Below, one piece after another: positions 34,913-43,330 of a stretch of DNA of 64,000 nt. The first letter of the stretch is position 1; the number at the start of each line of letters is the position of its first letter. A model generated the notes under the pieces. The model did not search any database. It was not told where the DNA came from and was given only the letters and a program-made list of their open reading frames with translations. Where the stretch lies: positions 186,001 to 250,000 of the forward strand of contig NZ_JAATOM010000005.1 of the NCBI RefSeq assembly GCF_019207085.1, read 5' to 3'. The stretch comes from Variovorax sp. dw_308. Lineage in GTDB: Bacteria > Pseudomonadota > Gammaproteobacteria > Burkholderiales > Burkholderiaceae_C. The position numbers and the translations under genes were made by a program.

Positions 34913-37900
34913 CTACTGGCAGGAATCCTCCGGCGGTGGCGACGCCGGACAGATCAGATGGTATTTGGCATCGTGCAGGTATTGCCGCCATTCGCCACAA
35001 GTCAGGTTGCGACCGGCAATGCGACACGCGTCCTCCAGCATGGTCTGCTGGTCCCAGTTCTGGATCGAGACCGACGCATCGTACTGCAGAATCGCCACGC
35101 GCCGACCGGCCGGGCTGATGTCCACGCTTTTCACCCGCCCGCCCAGGTCGCTCAATCGGGCGAGTTGCCATCGTTTTCGCAGATCCCAGACTTCGCGTCC
35201 GCCCTTTGAGTTGCCGCTGACCAACGCATCGCCGCCTTCGATGAATACCAACCGGTCAACCACCAGATCGGCCGCCCGATTGGCAACCCAATCGCCGTCC
35301 CGATCGCCGGCCTGATCGTCGTTCCGGCGGTCCTTCGAGTTGTCTTTCCGAGCCACGTTCGGGTCACCCCCTGTTTCCTGCGGTCCGAAGGTGGCCACGA
35401 CCTGTCCATCGGCAATGTTCTGCACGACGGTCAAGCCGTCCTTCCGGCCCAGCACGATCTGCTTCCCGTCGGGACTGAATGTCAGCTTCAGCACCCCCTG
35501 ACCGACGGCGCGACGCTCGGCTTCCCCGTCGTTCTCCGCGCCCCGTCTGCTCTCGCCCTCCTGCACCTTGGGCAGGACGTCGACCGTCGTCTTCGCACCG
35601 AGCCGATAGAGCTGGACACTGCCTTTGTCCCCGCCCACGGCAAGCGTCTTGTCGTCCGGGCTGAACGCGATGGCATTCGTGCCCGGCGCCGAAGGCAGCG
35701 TGGTGGTGGCGCCGTCCTGACGGATCTCGCGCAACCAGATCGAGCCGTCCGTCGCAGCAACACCGAGCAACTTGTTGTCGCCGCTGATCGCGAAATGCCT
35801 GACCTTGTGGGACGCGTCCGCGGGTGCGGGCAGCGACAGGATCGGTTTGCCGACCGTCAGGACATCGACAACGTCAACCTTGCCGCCGGGTCGCTCGATG
35901 GCGACCCGCGTCCCGTCGGGGCTGAACTCCGCGAGCACCAGATCCTCGTCGGCCTTCAGCAGGCGACCGTCGCTCGCGTTCCAGAAATTCGCGCTGTACA
36001 TGGACGTTCCCAGGACGGTCCCTGCGCTGTTGAATTCGATTTCCTCCGCACGATGGACCTTGCCGGCGGAAGCCAGCACCGGGCCCTGTTCAAGCGACCA
36101 CACCTTGTGCACCGTCTGGTGGGATTGCCAGGTCGGCTTGAAACTGGCCATTGACTTTCCGTCCGGCGAAAACAGGAATGCCGTCACTTGTGCCGGTCGC
36201 TCCTGGCTGTTCACCACCGTGACGTTGTCGGCAATCGACTGGACCAGGGCCTCGCCGCTGCGCATTCCGATCGCAAGCCACCGCCCGTCAGGGCTGACCG
36301 CTGAAGCGACTATTTCCTCGTCGTGATTCACGGATCCGAGCGGCTCGAACGGCTTCGTGCGCCAGACCCGGGTGGTCCCGCCCTGACGGATCGTGAGGAA
36401 ACGGTCGTCGGGCCCGAACTCCGCTTCTTCCTCCTCGTCATCTACGGCATCCCCCAGGAATCCGACGGTCGAACCGGTCATGGCATCGCGCAATTCGAGG
36501 CCGGCCTTGCCTTCCGGGTTCACGGTCCGCAACACGGCAAGGCGGCAATCACTGGAGCGCCGCAAGACGGTCCCGGACGTTTGCGGCATCTGCACCGTTT
36601 CCCCGCTCGCGAGCCGGGTGGCAACGATGCCGGTGCTGGGGCGGCCGTTGTCCTCGAGGCGTTCCTCCGTGCTGTACAGCAATGTGTCGCCGTCGTCTCC
36701 GAAGGTGATGCAGCGGCCATCCGTCTCGCCAACCTGCACGGCGGTTTTCGAGTCGGCCATGCTCCACACCGTGGCCTTGCCCCCGTAAGTCCAGGCCAGA
36801 TGCCGGCCGCCCCGGTCGAAGGTCAACCGCCTGACACGGCCGGGCTCGCCGGGAAACCAGGCGCCCACCCTTGCGATGGGGACGCCATCGTCCGCCTTCC
36901 AGACGACCACCGAGTTGCCGCCGGCCGACGCCCACCGGGTGCCATCCGGGCTGTACGCCAGCGTGCGGATGGAGCCCCTGTGCGCGTTCTCCAGGTGCCG
37001 CACGACGTCCCAGTTGGCGAAGTCGATTTCGAAGATGTCACCGTCTTCCATGCCGAGCAAACCGCGCTTGCCGTCGGGGCTCACCGCCGAGACGTTCACC
37101 TGGCCTTGGGCGGGAAGGAGCCTGCGAACGCCATGGTAGGCAATCAGCCGTGCCAGCTGCGACAGTTGCGCATCGATGCGCTCCGGATAGATCAGGCTCG
37201 CTTGCGTACCGAGCAGCAGCGCGAGATCGGGCTTCAGTACCTGGGCACGATCCGCGTTGGTGAGGAGATCCGTCGCGACCGCATCCACCGACAGCTTCTC
37301 GGCCCGGTCGGTCGCGTTCCAGGCCCGGAACATCGAAACGCCCGCGATCAGGAACAGGACGAGCGCGCTTGCGATGACGATGGAACTCGTCAGGTTCTTG
37401 ACCTTGTTGCGCTTCTGCGCCGCCAACGCTTCCCGTTCGCGCGCCTTGGCCGCCTCTTCCGCTTCACGTGCCACCCGGGCGTCGCGACTGTCCTTGACGA
37501 CGCGCGTGAGCACGTCGTGCGTCAGTTCCAGGCGCCGGACGCCGAAGCGATCGTCCACGCGCAGCAGGCGCCCGGCCACCAGTTGGTCGATCGCCGCGCG
37601 CGTGACGCCGGACAGCGCGAGTGCATCGTCGTAGGCGTGGCTGTCGCGAAAGCCCGCTTCGGTGATCAGTTCGTCCTCGACGAAGACGCGCACGCGCGGG
37701 TCGAGGTCGCGCAGCGAGCGAAGGTAGAAGTCGACGAGGATCTCGCGTTCCGCCCCGGCGAGCAGTTCGGCGCCGATGCGGTCGCTGCCTTCGGCGATGC
37801 GGCGCAGGTTCAGTTCACTGCAGATCACGCTCAACAGCGCGGGGTCGACCTCCATGCGCTCGTAGTCCTCGGCCGCCGGCGCCTCGGCGTGGTTGCGCCA

Positions 37901-38731
37901 CGCCAGGCCGATGATGCGGTCCGCGACGCCGTCTGCCACCAACGCTGAACCGCTGGCGACGACTTCGCGGGCCTGGTACCCGTTCATCGGCAGCAGGCGA
38001 TAGCGATTGCGCATGAGGGATGGAATGCGCTGGCGCAGGCCCTCCATCTCCGCCAGGAAGTCTTCGCGGAAGCTCAACACCACCTTGCAACCCCTGCGCC
38101 GGAAATCGAATTGCGTGGTCAGCGAGAGATCGTCTTCGAGTGCGCGACGCAATGCCTCGGGCGGACGGTCCTCGATCAGGTCGGACAGTTCAGAGATGAA
38201 TGCCTCGGTGCTGCGGCGCGTCTCGTCATCTGCCTGCCCGTGCGTGAAGATCTCCTCGAACTGGTCGAAGACCAGCACCGGCGTCAGTGCCTTGTTGCGG
38301 CGGCTCCAGACGCCTGCATCGCTTCGGTGGAAATGCTCCCACAGCGTTGCGCCCGCCAGAGGCGCGGTGGCTTCGGCCGCGACCTCGGTACAGGCCGCAT
38401 CCAGCGCCTGCAGGACCTGCTCGCGCATCGGCAGGGCGGCGCCGTGGGCCAGGCGGATGAGCACCGGCAGGTGAAGGTCCCCTCGCAAACGCGGAAAGAG
38501 GCCCGCTCCGATGAGCGAGGTCTTGCCGAGTCCCGAGCGTCCGAACAGTATCGTCAGTGCCTCGCGCCGCACCAGGCGAGCGAGCTCGTCGGATTCGCGC
38601 TCACGGCCACGGAAGAAGGCGCGGTCGGCCTCGGTAAAGGAGGCGAGTCCGGGCCAGGGGTGCACCGACGACAGCCGCGCGGTGTCCGGGTCACCGTCAG
38701 ACGCAGGGGTTGCAGAAGCTTCCATCTTCAT
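34913..38731 (-). CDS. STAND NTPase (nSTAND1-type) with transmembrane helix and WD40 repeats
   Basis: A 1272-residue signalling NTPase. Residues 25-55 hold PWPGLASFTEADRAFFRGRE, the typical nSTAND1 entry. Walker A is FGRSGLGKTS (63-72), Walker B LVFDQFEE (153-160), and VVLSFREDF a sensor-like strand. A helical domain ends in LTHDVLTRVV. A coiled, Lys/Glu/Arg-rich stretch precedes one transmembrane helix (SSIVIASALVLFLIAGV, about 449-465). From about 560 on come WD40-like blades marked by repeated SPDGK, FSPDG and VWK/VWS. Near residue 1145 an Asp/Asn/Arg-rich insertion interrupts a blade. ATGA overlap with the SIR2-TIR gene shows coupling. Likely a sensor or switch that controls the NADase effector. 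It has no effector domain of its own. Confidence 0.88.
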   Translation of the reverse strand: MKMEASATPASDGDPDTARLSSVHPWPGLASFTEADRAFFRGRERESDELARLVRREALTILFGRSGLGKTSLIGAGLFPRLRGDLHLPVLIRLAHGAALPMREQVLQALDAACTEVAAEATAPLAGATLWEHFHRSDAGVWSRRNKALTPVLVFDQFEEIFTHGQADDETRRSTEAFISELSDLIEDRPPEALRRALEDDLSLTTQFDFRRRGCKVVLSFREDFLAEMEGLRQRIPSLMRNRYRLLPMNGYQAREVVASGSALVADGVADRIIGLAWRNHAEAPAAEDYERMEVDPALLSVICSELNLRRIAEGSDRIGAELLAGAEREILVDFYLRSLRDLDPRVRVFVEDELITEAGFRDSHAYDDALALSGVTRAAIDQLVAGRLLRVDDRFGVRRLELTHDVLTRVVKDSRDARVAREAEEAAKAREREALAAQKRNKVKNLTSSIVIASALVLFLIAGVSMFRAWNATDRAEKLSVDAVATDLLTNADRAQVLKPDLALLLGTQASLIYPERIDAQLSQLARLIAYHGVRRLLPAQGQVNVSAVSPDGKRGLLGMEDGDIFEIDFANWDVVRHLENAHRGSIRTLAYSPDGTRWASAGGNSVVVWKADDGVPIARVGAWFPGEPGRVRRLTFDRGGRHLAWTYGGKATVWSMADSKTAVQVGETDGRCITFGDDGDTLLYSTEERLEDNGRPSTGIVATRLASGETVQMPQTSGTVLRRSSDCRLAVLRTVNPEGKAGLELRDAMTGSTVGFLGDAVDDEEEEAEFGPDDRFLTIRQGGTTRVWRTKPFEPLGSVNHDEEIVASAVSPDGRWLAIGMRSGEALVQSIADNVTVVNSQERPAQVTAFLFSPDGKSMASFKPTWQSHQTVHKVWSLEQGPVLASAGKVHRAEEIEFNSAGTVLGTSMYSANFWNASDGRLLKADEDLVLAEFSPDGTRVAIERPGGKVDVVDVLTVGKPILSLPAPADASHKVRHFAISGDNKLLGVAATDGSIWLREIRQDGATTTLPSAPGTNAIAFSPDDKTLAVGGDKGSVQLYRLGAKTTVDVLPKVQEGESRRGAENDGEAERRAVGQGVLKLTFSPDGKQIVLGRKDGLTVVQNIADGQVVATFGPQETGGDPNVARKDNSKDRRNDDQAGDRDGDWVANRAADLVVDRLVFIEGGDALVSGNSKGGREVWDLRKRWQLARLSDLGGRVKSVDISPAGRRVAILQYDASVSIQNWDQQTMLEDACRIAGRNLTCGEWRQYLHDAKYHLICPASPPPEDSCQ

Positions 38732-40194
38732 TGGCGCCTGGCGCGCGCCGAGATCGACCGGTACATCTCGCGCATGCGATCGATGAAGGCGGCGGAGGCC
38801 TCGCCATCCTGCAGCACGGTCCACTGTGCCTTTCGAAAGCGGTCGGGCACGACGCTGGTGTAGGGCGGCGTGTCATCGATGACCACGGGAACGATGAACG
38901 GCTCGTCCGGCGCCATGCCGCTGGCCCGATCGTCAGCGGCATTCCACTCGCTCCAGAAGTAGTCGCGCCTTCGCGTCTCGTCCTGGGTGGCGCGGGAGAT
39001 CACCGGGATGAACAGGATGCTGGCGTCGACGCCGCGCCGGATGCGTCGGTCCCATTCGGCGCCCGCCTGGAGCTGCTCCCGGTCGAACCAGACGTCGATG
39101 CCGGCCGCGTCCAGCGACTGGGCGAGGCGGCGCACGGCCACCGCATCCTGGCTGGAATAGCTCAGGAACACGGCGCCGTCGGCACCGGCCTTCGGGGGTG
39201 GCACTTCGTCAAGGCGCACCGGGTTGCCCTCGGGGTGCCGCTCGCCCCAGCGCTTGCGCAGCTCCGCGCAGAAAACCGAAGGATCGAGCGCGACCAGGCG
39301 CGTGTTGGGGCTGAAGTCCGCGAGGAATGTCGCGAGTTCGGCATCGCCCGTTGCCATGGGCTCGACCAGATACTCCAGCGTCACGCGTCGTGACGACAGG
39401 GGTGCGTTCTTGGCGGCTCGCAGGAAGAATCGGGCAAGCCAGTCGGGGAGGCGGCAGCCCAGCAGCAGCAGGTGGCTGTCGCGCAGTGCGTCGAACAGGA
39501 GCTTGGGCTTGCGCGCATCGTCCTGCAGCGCATGCAGGAATTCCAGCCTGTCTTCGTCACAGATCACCCATTCAGGCGCAGAAGACTGACGGCCCAGCAG
39601 GTGGAACACAGTGGGGGCGGCAAGACGTTCGAGCGGCGTCGGCAAGTCGGTCGCGCGGTTGGGCGCGAAGGTCACCACCTCCGTGCGGGCATCCCCGCCG
39701 TGGCGAACCAGATCGATCGCGCGCTCCAGCATCGCATCGAACGAGAGCGTCACGAAAAGGTTCAACGGGCTCACCGCGGCGAGGTCGAGCATGGCCTGCG
39801 GGGGTTCGACTTGCAGGTCCTTGATGACTTGCGCGATGCGCACGTAGAGGTCTTCCTTGCGCGACCTCGGCAGCATCAGGTAGCGGCTGATCACATCCAC
39901 CAGGCGCGGCGCGTGGCCGGCGCCGTTCAGGTCGATGCGCAGCTTCGCGGCCAGGCGTGACGCCACCAGTGCGTCGAAGGTTTGCGTTTGCCCATCGCAA
40001 GCCACGGGAAGCAGCCCGCTGTCGATGACCACCACGACCCTGCGATCGTCGATGTAGTCGAGCAGGTCGTTCCAAAAGAACTCGTCAAACAGGTCGTCGC
40101 TCACCGCGCAAGCATCAGGCTGCGGCTGCTTTTTATCAAGCGCCGCGTGCCACTTTCTCCGCCGGATGGGGGAGGCGCGGCATCGCAGGCGCAC
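38728..40194 (-). CDS. SIR2-like/TIR fusion protein (putative NADase effector)
   Basis: A 488-residue two-domain protein. Residues about 35-265 resemble a SIR2-like domain: FFWNDLLDYIDDRRVVVVID, LFVTLSFDAMLERAI (compare the T-x-N-Y-D-x-L-[IL]-E motif), FHLLGR, and LLLLGCRLPDWLARFFLRAA (compare the L-L-x-x-G-x-S-x-x-D motif). The glycine-rich loop and the catalytic-site N/H are degenerate. Residues 339-470 are a TIR domain: GAVFLSYSSQD, VWFDREQL, and FWSEWNAA with the putative catalytic glutamate 416. Start uncertain: GTG 40194 has GGAGG close by, GTG 40104 would remove a non-conserved Arg-rich leader. Likely degrades NAD+ on activation by the coupled NTPase, as other TIR and SIR2 effectors do. 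Confidence 0.82.
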   Translation of the reverse strand: MRLRCRASPIRRRKWHAALDKKQPQPDACAVSDDLFDEFFWNDLLDYIDDRRVVVVIDSGLLPVACDGQTQTFDALVASRLAAKLRIDLNGAGHAPRLVDVISRYLMLPRSRKEDLYVRIAQVIKDLQVEPPQAMLDLAAVSPLNLFVTLSFDAMLERAIDLVRHGGDARTEVVTFAPNRATDLPTPLERLAAPTVFHLLGRQSSAPEWVICDEDRLEFLHALQDDARKPKLLFDALRDSHLLLLGCRLPDWLARFFLRAAKNAPLSSRRVTLEYLVEPMATGDAELATFLADFSPNTRLVALDPSVFCAELRKRWGERHPEGNPVRLDEVPPPKAGADGAVFLSYSSQDAVAVRRLAQSLDAAGIDVWFDREQLQAGAEWDRRIRRGVDASILFIPVISRATQDETRRRDYFWSEWNAADDRASGMAPDEPFIVPVVIDDTPPYTSVVPDRFRKAQWTVLQDGEASAAFIDRMREMYRSISARARRQ

Positions 40195-40216
40195 CGTGCC
40201 TCCATATCGATGCCTG

Positions 40217-40972
40217 CTACGGCAAATTGATCACCGCCGCCCCCTTCGCCCCGAACCAGATCACTCCGCTTCCCATCATCGCCTGCCCGTTCGCAACGGA
40301 CATGTCGTGCGGCAGCGCCACCTTCAGCGCCTCGATGAAAGGTTTGGTGAAGACCTGGTCCCATGCGGCGACCAGTTGCTCGGTGCTCGCGATCTGGCGC
40401 GTCTTGCCGCCCTGCTTGACCTTCAGCGGATAGTCGACGAAGCGCGCAGCCTCGGCACGCTCGCTTGCCAGCACGGCCTTGTAGAAGTCCTGCACGCGCG
40501 CCTCGAAGGCCGCATCGGGCTCGCTGGTGACTTTCTCGTAGCGTCGCGCGCTGCTCTCGCGCTTGCCGGTGTTGCCAAGGGTCACGTCCAGGCGCCGCTT
40601 CGCCAGCGTCCACGTCCCGGTCGCGCCGATGCTGTTGGCCAGCTCCGGCGGCTTGCCATCGCCATTGCCCGCGCCCACCAGCTCGAGGTCGAAAACGCCG
40701 CCGCCCGCTTCGAGGAGCAGCAGCCGCCCGTTTTGCTGGCTGCCGGTCAACGGAATGTCCGCCAGCGCCTTGCCGAGGAAGTAGTGCCCCGTCAGCTGCC
40801 CTTCCGCACCCTTGACCGGCGCCAGCGTCATGCCGATGGCGTCGGTGCCCAGCGCGCCTTCGTAGATGAATTCGATGGTCGGGGCAACCGGTGGCGCCGC
40901 CGGCCCCCGTGCCCAGCCGCTGGCGGCGCAACCGAGCGCGGCAGCGGCGAGCGCGAGGCGCGAAGCGAACAT
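40217..40972 (-). CDS. Secreted protein of unknown function
   Basis: About 251 residues with a signal peptide (MFASRLALAAAALGCAASGWA). The mature part reads IEFIYEGALGTDAIGMTLAP, a beta-rich segment with LTGHYFLGKALADIPLTG, then a helical segment with DFYKAVLASERAEAARFVDYPLKV and a final AAVINLP. The C-terminal third looks like the NTF2-like or DUF3828-like proteins found in periplasmic lipoproteins, but I cannot name it. The frame could begin at ATG 41032 or earlier; the signal peptide argues for 40972. It ends 22 bp before the SIR2-TIR start on the same strand, so co-transcription with that module is possible. Confidence 0.65.
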   Translation of the reverse strand: MFASRLALAAAALGCAASGWARGPAAPPVAPTIEFIYEGALGTDAIGMTLAPVKGAEGQLTGHYFLGKALADIPLTGSQQNGRLLLLEAGGGVFDLELVGAGNGDGKPPELANSIGATGTWTLAKRRLDVTLGNTGKRESSARRYEKVTSEPDAAFEARVQDFYKAVLASERAEAARFVDYPLKVKQGGKTRQIASTEQLVAAWDQVFTKPFIEALKVALPHDMSVANGQAMMGSGVIWFGAKGAAVINLP

Positions 40973-41169
40973 CCGGCGCGTCGCAGGCGAAGGGAAAGGG
41001 AAAGGGAACGACAGCGGCAGCTTTGAAATCATTGCAGAAAGTTTCCGGCGTTGCCGCGACCTTACACCGACTGGTGTGCTGTCCCGCATGACCTGCGGCG
41101 TCATCGACCCGACGCAGCCAGGGCACGACAGTGAGGGCACGACTCACAACCCGCACAAGGAACCAGTCC

Positions 41170-41412
41170 ATGAACGGCTTCGACCTCCTCCCCCTCGGCG
41201 TCTCGCTGCTCATCGGCGTCGCCGCCTTCGGCTCCTGCATCGGCATCGGCATCGTCGGCTCGAAGTTCCTCGAAGGCACCGCGCGGCAGCCGGAACTGGT
41301 CGACACGTTGCAGACCAAGTTCTTCCTGATCGCGGGCGTGACCGATGGCGCCTTCATCATCGCCACCGGCATCGGTCTCTGGTTTGCGACCTCGAATCCG
41401 TTCCGGGGGTGA
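41170..41412 (+). CDS. atpE: Orphan F0 ATP synthase subunit c-like protein
   Basis: An 80-residue proteolipid with two membrane helices: [25 protein letters not shown] and [23 protein letters not shown]. The polar loop ARQPE is invariant in F-type c subunits, and the aspartate in GVTDG sits where the proton-carrying carboxylate belongs. No other ATP synthase gene is in the window, so this is a stand-alone copy, either a paralogue or a relocated gene. Phenylalanine-rich C-terminus ANPFRG-like (SNPFRG) also fits. Start ATG 41170 preferred over the earlier GTG frame. Confidence 0.82.
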   Translation: MNGFDLLPLGVSLLIGVAAFGSCIGIGIVGSKFLEGTARQPELVDTLQTKFFLIAGVTDGAFIIATGIGLWFATSNPFRG

Positions 41413-41463
41413 GTTGGCGGCGGATGGCAGACACAAGCCCGTGTTTGGCGTCCAATCGGGTCC

Positions 41464-42309
41464 ATGGACCTGCACATCCGCACCTTGCGCCCGAACGAAA
41501 TGCGCCTGGCCATCGACTTCGCCGCGCTCGAGGGCTGGAACCCGGGCCTGCACGATGCCGCCTGCTTCCATGCGGCCGACCCCGAGGGCTTCCTGATCGG
41601 CGAACACGAGGGCAAGCCCGTGGGCTGCATCGCCGCCGTGCGCTACGAGGCGCACTTCGGCTTCATCGGCTTCTACGTGGTCGCGCCGCCGTGGCGCGGC
41701 AAGGGCTTCGGCCTGAAGCTGTGGCAGGCGGGAATGGCCCGGCTGGAAGGGCGCGTGATCGGCCTGGACGGCGTGCCGGCGCAGCAGGACAACTACCGGC
41801 GCAGCGGCTTCACGCTGGCGTGGAACAACGCGCGCTTCGCCGGCGTGGCCCGCCCCGCGGGGCAGGCGGTGGCGGGACAGATCGTGCCGTTGTCGGGCGT
41901 CGACTTCAAGCTGGTTCGCAGCGACGACCGCCGCGTGTTCCCGGCCGCGCGCGATGAGTTCCTGCGCGCCTGGGTCGGCATGCCCGACGCCACCGGGCTG
42001 GCCTGGATGGAGCGCAAGCGCCTGGCCGGGTGGGGCCTGATCCGCAAGTGCCGCGAGGGCCACAAGATCGGCCCGCTCGTGGCCGAGAGCCGCGACGTGG
42101 CCAAGTCGCTCTACCTGGCGCTGTGCCGCAGCGTGCCGGTCGGCGACACGGTGTTCCTCGACGTGCCGCTGCGCAATGCCGATGCCGCCTTGCTGGCCAC
42201 TTCGCTCGGACTGCAACGGGTGTTCGAGACGGCGCGCATGTATGCCGGGGCCACGCCGGCCTGCGAGATCGAGCGCGTCTACGGCGTCACTTCTTTCGAG
42301 CTCGGCTGA
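41464..42309 (+). CDS. GNAT acetyltransferase with C-terminal extension
   Basis: A 281-residue protein. The N-terminal GNAT domain (1-140) has GFIGFYVVAPPWRGKGFGLKLWQAG, the acetyl-CoA loop R-G-K-G-F-G. A second, degenerate domain (about 145-281) has VGDTVFLDVPLRNADAALLA and TARMYAG, as in the acetyltransf_18-type proteins in which two modules pair. The start is ATG 41464, 51 bp after the c-subunit stop. Its 3' end overlaps the convergent tesB gene by 23 bp. Substrate unknown. Confidence 0.85.
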   Translation: MDLHIRTLRPNEMRLAIDFAALEGWNPGLHDAACFHAADPEGFLIGEHEGKPVGCIAAVRYEAHFGFIGFYVVAPPWRGKGFGLKLWQAGMARLEGRVIGLDGVPAQQDNYRRSGFTLAWNNARFAGVARPAGQAVAGQIVPLSGVDFKLVRSDDRRVFPAARDEFLRAWVGMPDATGLAWMERKRLAGWGLIRKCREGHKIGPLVAESRDVAKSLYLALCRSVPVGDTVFLDVPLRNADAALLATSLGLQRVFETARMYAGATPACEIERVYGVTSFELG

Positions 42310-43204
42310 GCGTCTCCGGGTCGATCAGGCGCACCACGCCCTCCTGCGCCACCGACGCGACCAGCCGGCCGTCGCGCGAATAGATCTCGCCGCGGCACAG
42401 GCCGCGCGAATCCACGCCGTTGGGCGAATCGATCGAATACAGCAGCCAGTCGTCCATGCGGAAGTCGCGGTGGAACCACATCGCATGGTCGAGGCTCGCG
42501 GCCACCAGGTCGGGCTGCATGAAGCTCAGGCCGTGCGGCAGCAAGGCCGCGCGCAGCAGGCCGTGGTCCGACGCGTAGGCCAGCATCGCGCAATGCAGCG
42601 CATGGTCGTCGGGCAAGGCGGTCAGCGATCGCATCCAGAGGCGGTAGTCGTCCGGGCGCGGCTCTGGCTCCAGCGGGTCGGTCGGGTCAACCGTGCGGTA
42701 CTCGATGGGCCGCTCGGCGTCGAACTTGGAGCGGGCTGCCAGGTCCGGCACGCGAGTCACCATCGCGCGACGCAATGCGGCGTCGCTCACCAGCGTCTCC
42801 GGCGCGGGCACGTCGGGCATCGTGTGCTGGTGCTCGAAGGCGCCTGTCTCGCCGGCCTGGAACGAGGCCATCATCGTGAAGATGGTGCGGCCCTTCTGGA
42901 TCGCCGACACGCGCCGCGTTGCGAAGCTGCGGCCATCGCGCACGCGGTCGACCACGTAGTCGATGGCCTCGCGCTTGTCGCCGGCGAGCAGGAAGTAGGC
43001 ATGCAGCGAATGCACCGGGCGCGACGCGTCGACCGTGCGGATGGCGGCCATCAGGGCCTGGCCCAGCACCTGTCCGCCGAACACGTTGCGCGTGCCGATG
43101 TCCTCGGTGGCACCGCGGAAGCGGTCGGCGTCAAGTTGCTCCAGCCGCAGCAGAGTGACGAGGTCCTTGACGATGCGGTCGGCGTGGGCGGTGGTGAGAC
43201 TCAT
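42287..43204 (-). CDS. tesB: Acyl-CoA thioesterase II
   Basis: A 305-residue TesB-type double hot-dog thioesterase. FGGQVLGQALMAAIRTVDASRPVHSLHAYFLLAGDK is the N-terminal hallmark. Second-repeat sequence LPHGLSFMQPDLVAASLDHAMWFHRDFRMDDWLLYSIDSP includes the catalytic Asp (of SLDHAMWFH). The C-terminal GEIYSRDGRLVASVAQEGVVR also fits. Expected function: hydrolysis of medium- and long-chain acyl-CoAs. The 3' end overlaps the convergent GNAT gene by 23 bp. Length is usual for the family (about 285-300). Confidence 0.95.
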   Translation of the reverse strand: MSLTTAHADRIVKDLVTLLRLEQLDADRFRGATEDIGTRNVFGGQVLGQALMAAIRTVDASRPVHSLHAYFLLAGDKREAIDYVVDRVRDGRSFATRRVSAIQKGRTIFTMMASFQAGETGAFEHQHTMPDVPAPETLVSDAALRRAMVTRVPDLAARSKFDAERPIEYRTVDPTDPLEPEPRPDDYRLWMRSLTALPDDHALHCAMLAYASDHGLLRAALLPHGLSFMQPDLVAASLDHAMWFHRDFRMDDWLLYSIDSPNGVDSRGLCRGEIYSRDGRLVASVAQEGVVRLIDPETLSRARKK

Positions 43205-43330
43205 GGCTTTGATTTTGCCGCCGTCGGATCGGCGAAATGCGGGGGCGCGTCGCCTGGGTTCCAGCGGCGCCGCGTGGCATGTGGCCCACGAGGCGCGAAA
43301 TCGTTGCGCGGCTATTTGCGGGACCGCACG

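Noticed and set aside
34913..40194. Defence island with restriction-modification, CRISPR or mobile-element genes around the SIR2-TIR module
   Set aside because: No such genes, integrase, transposase or tRNA attachment site are visible on either side; the module stands among metabolic genes.
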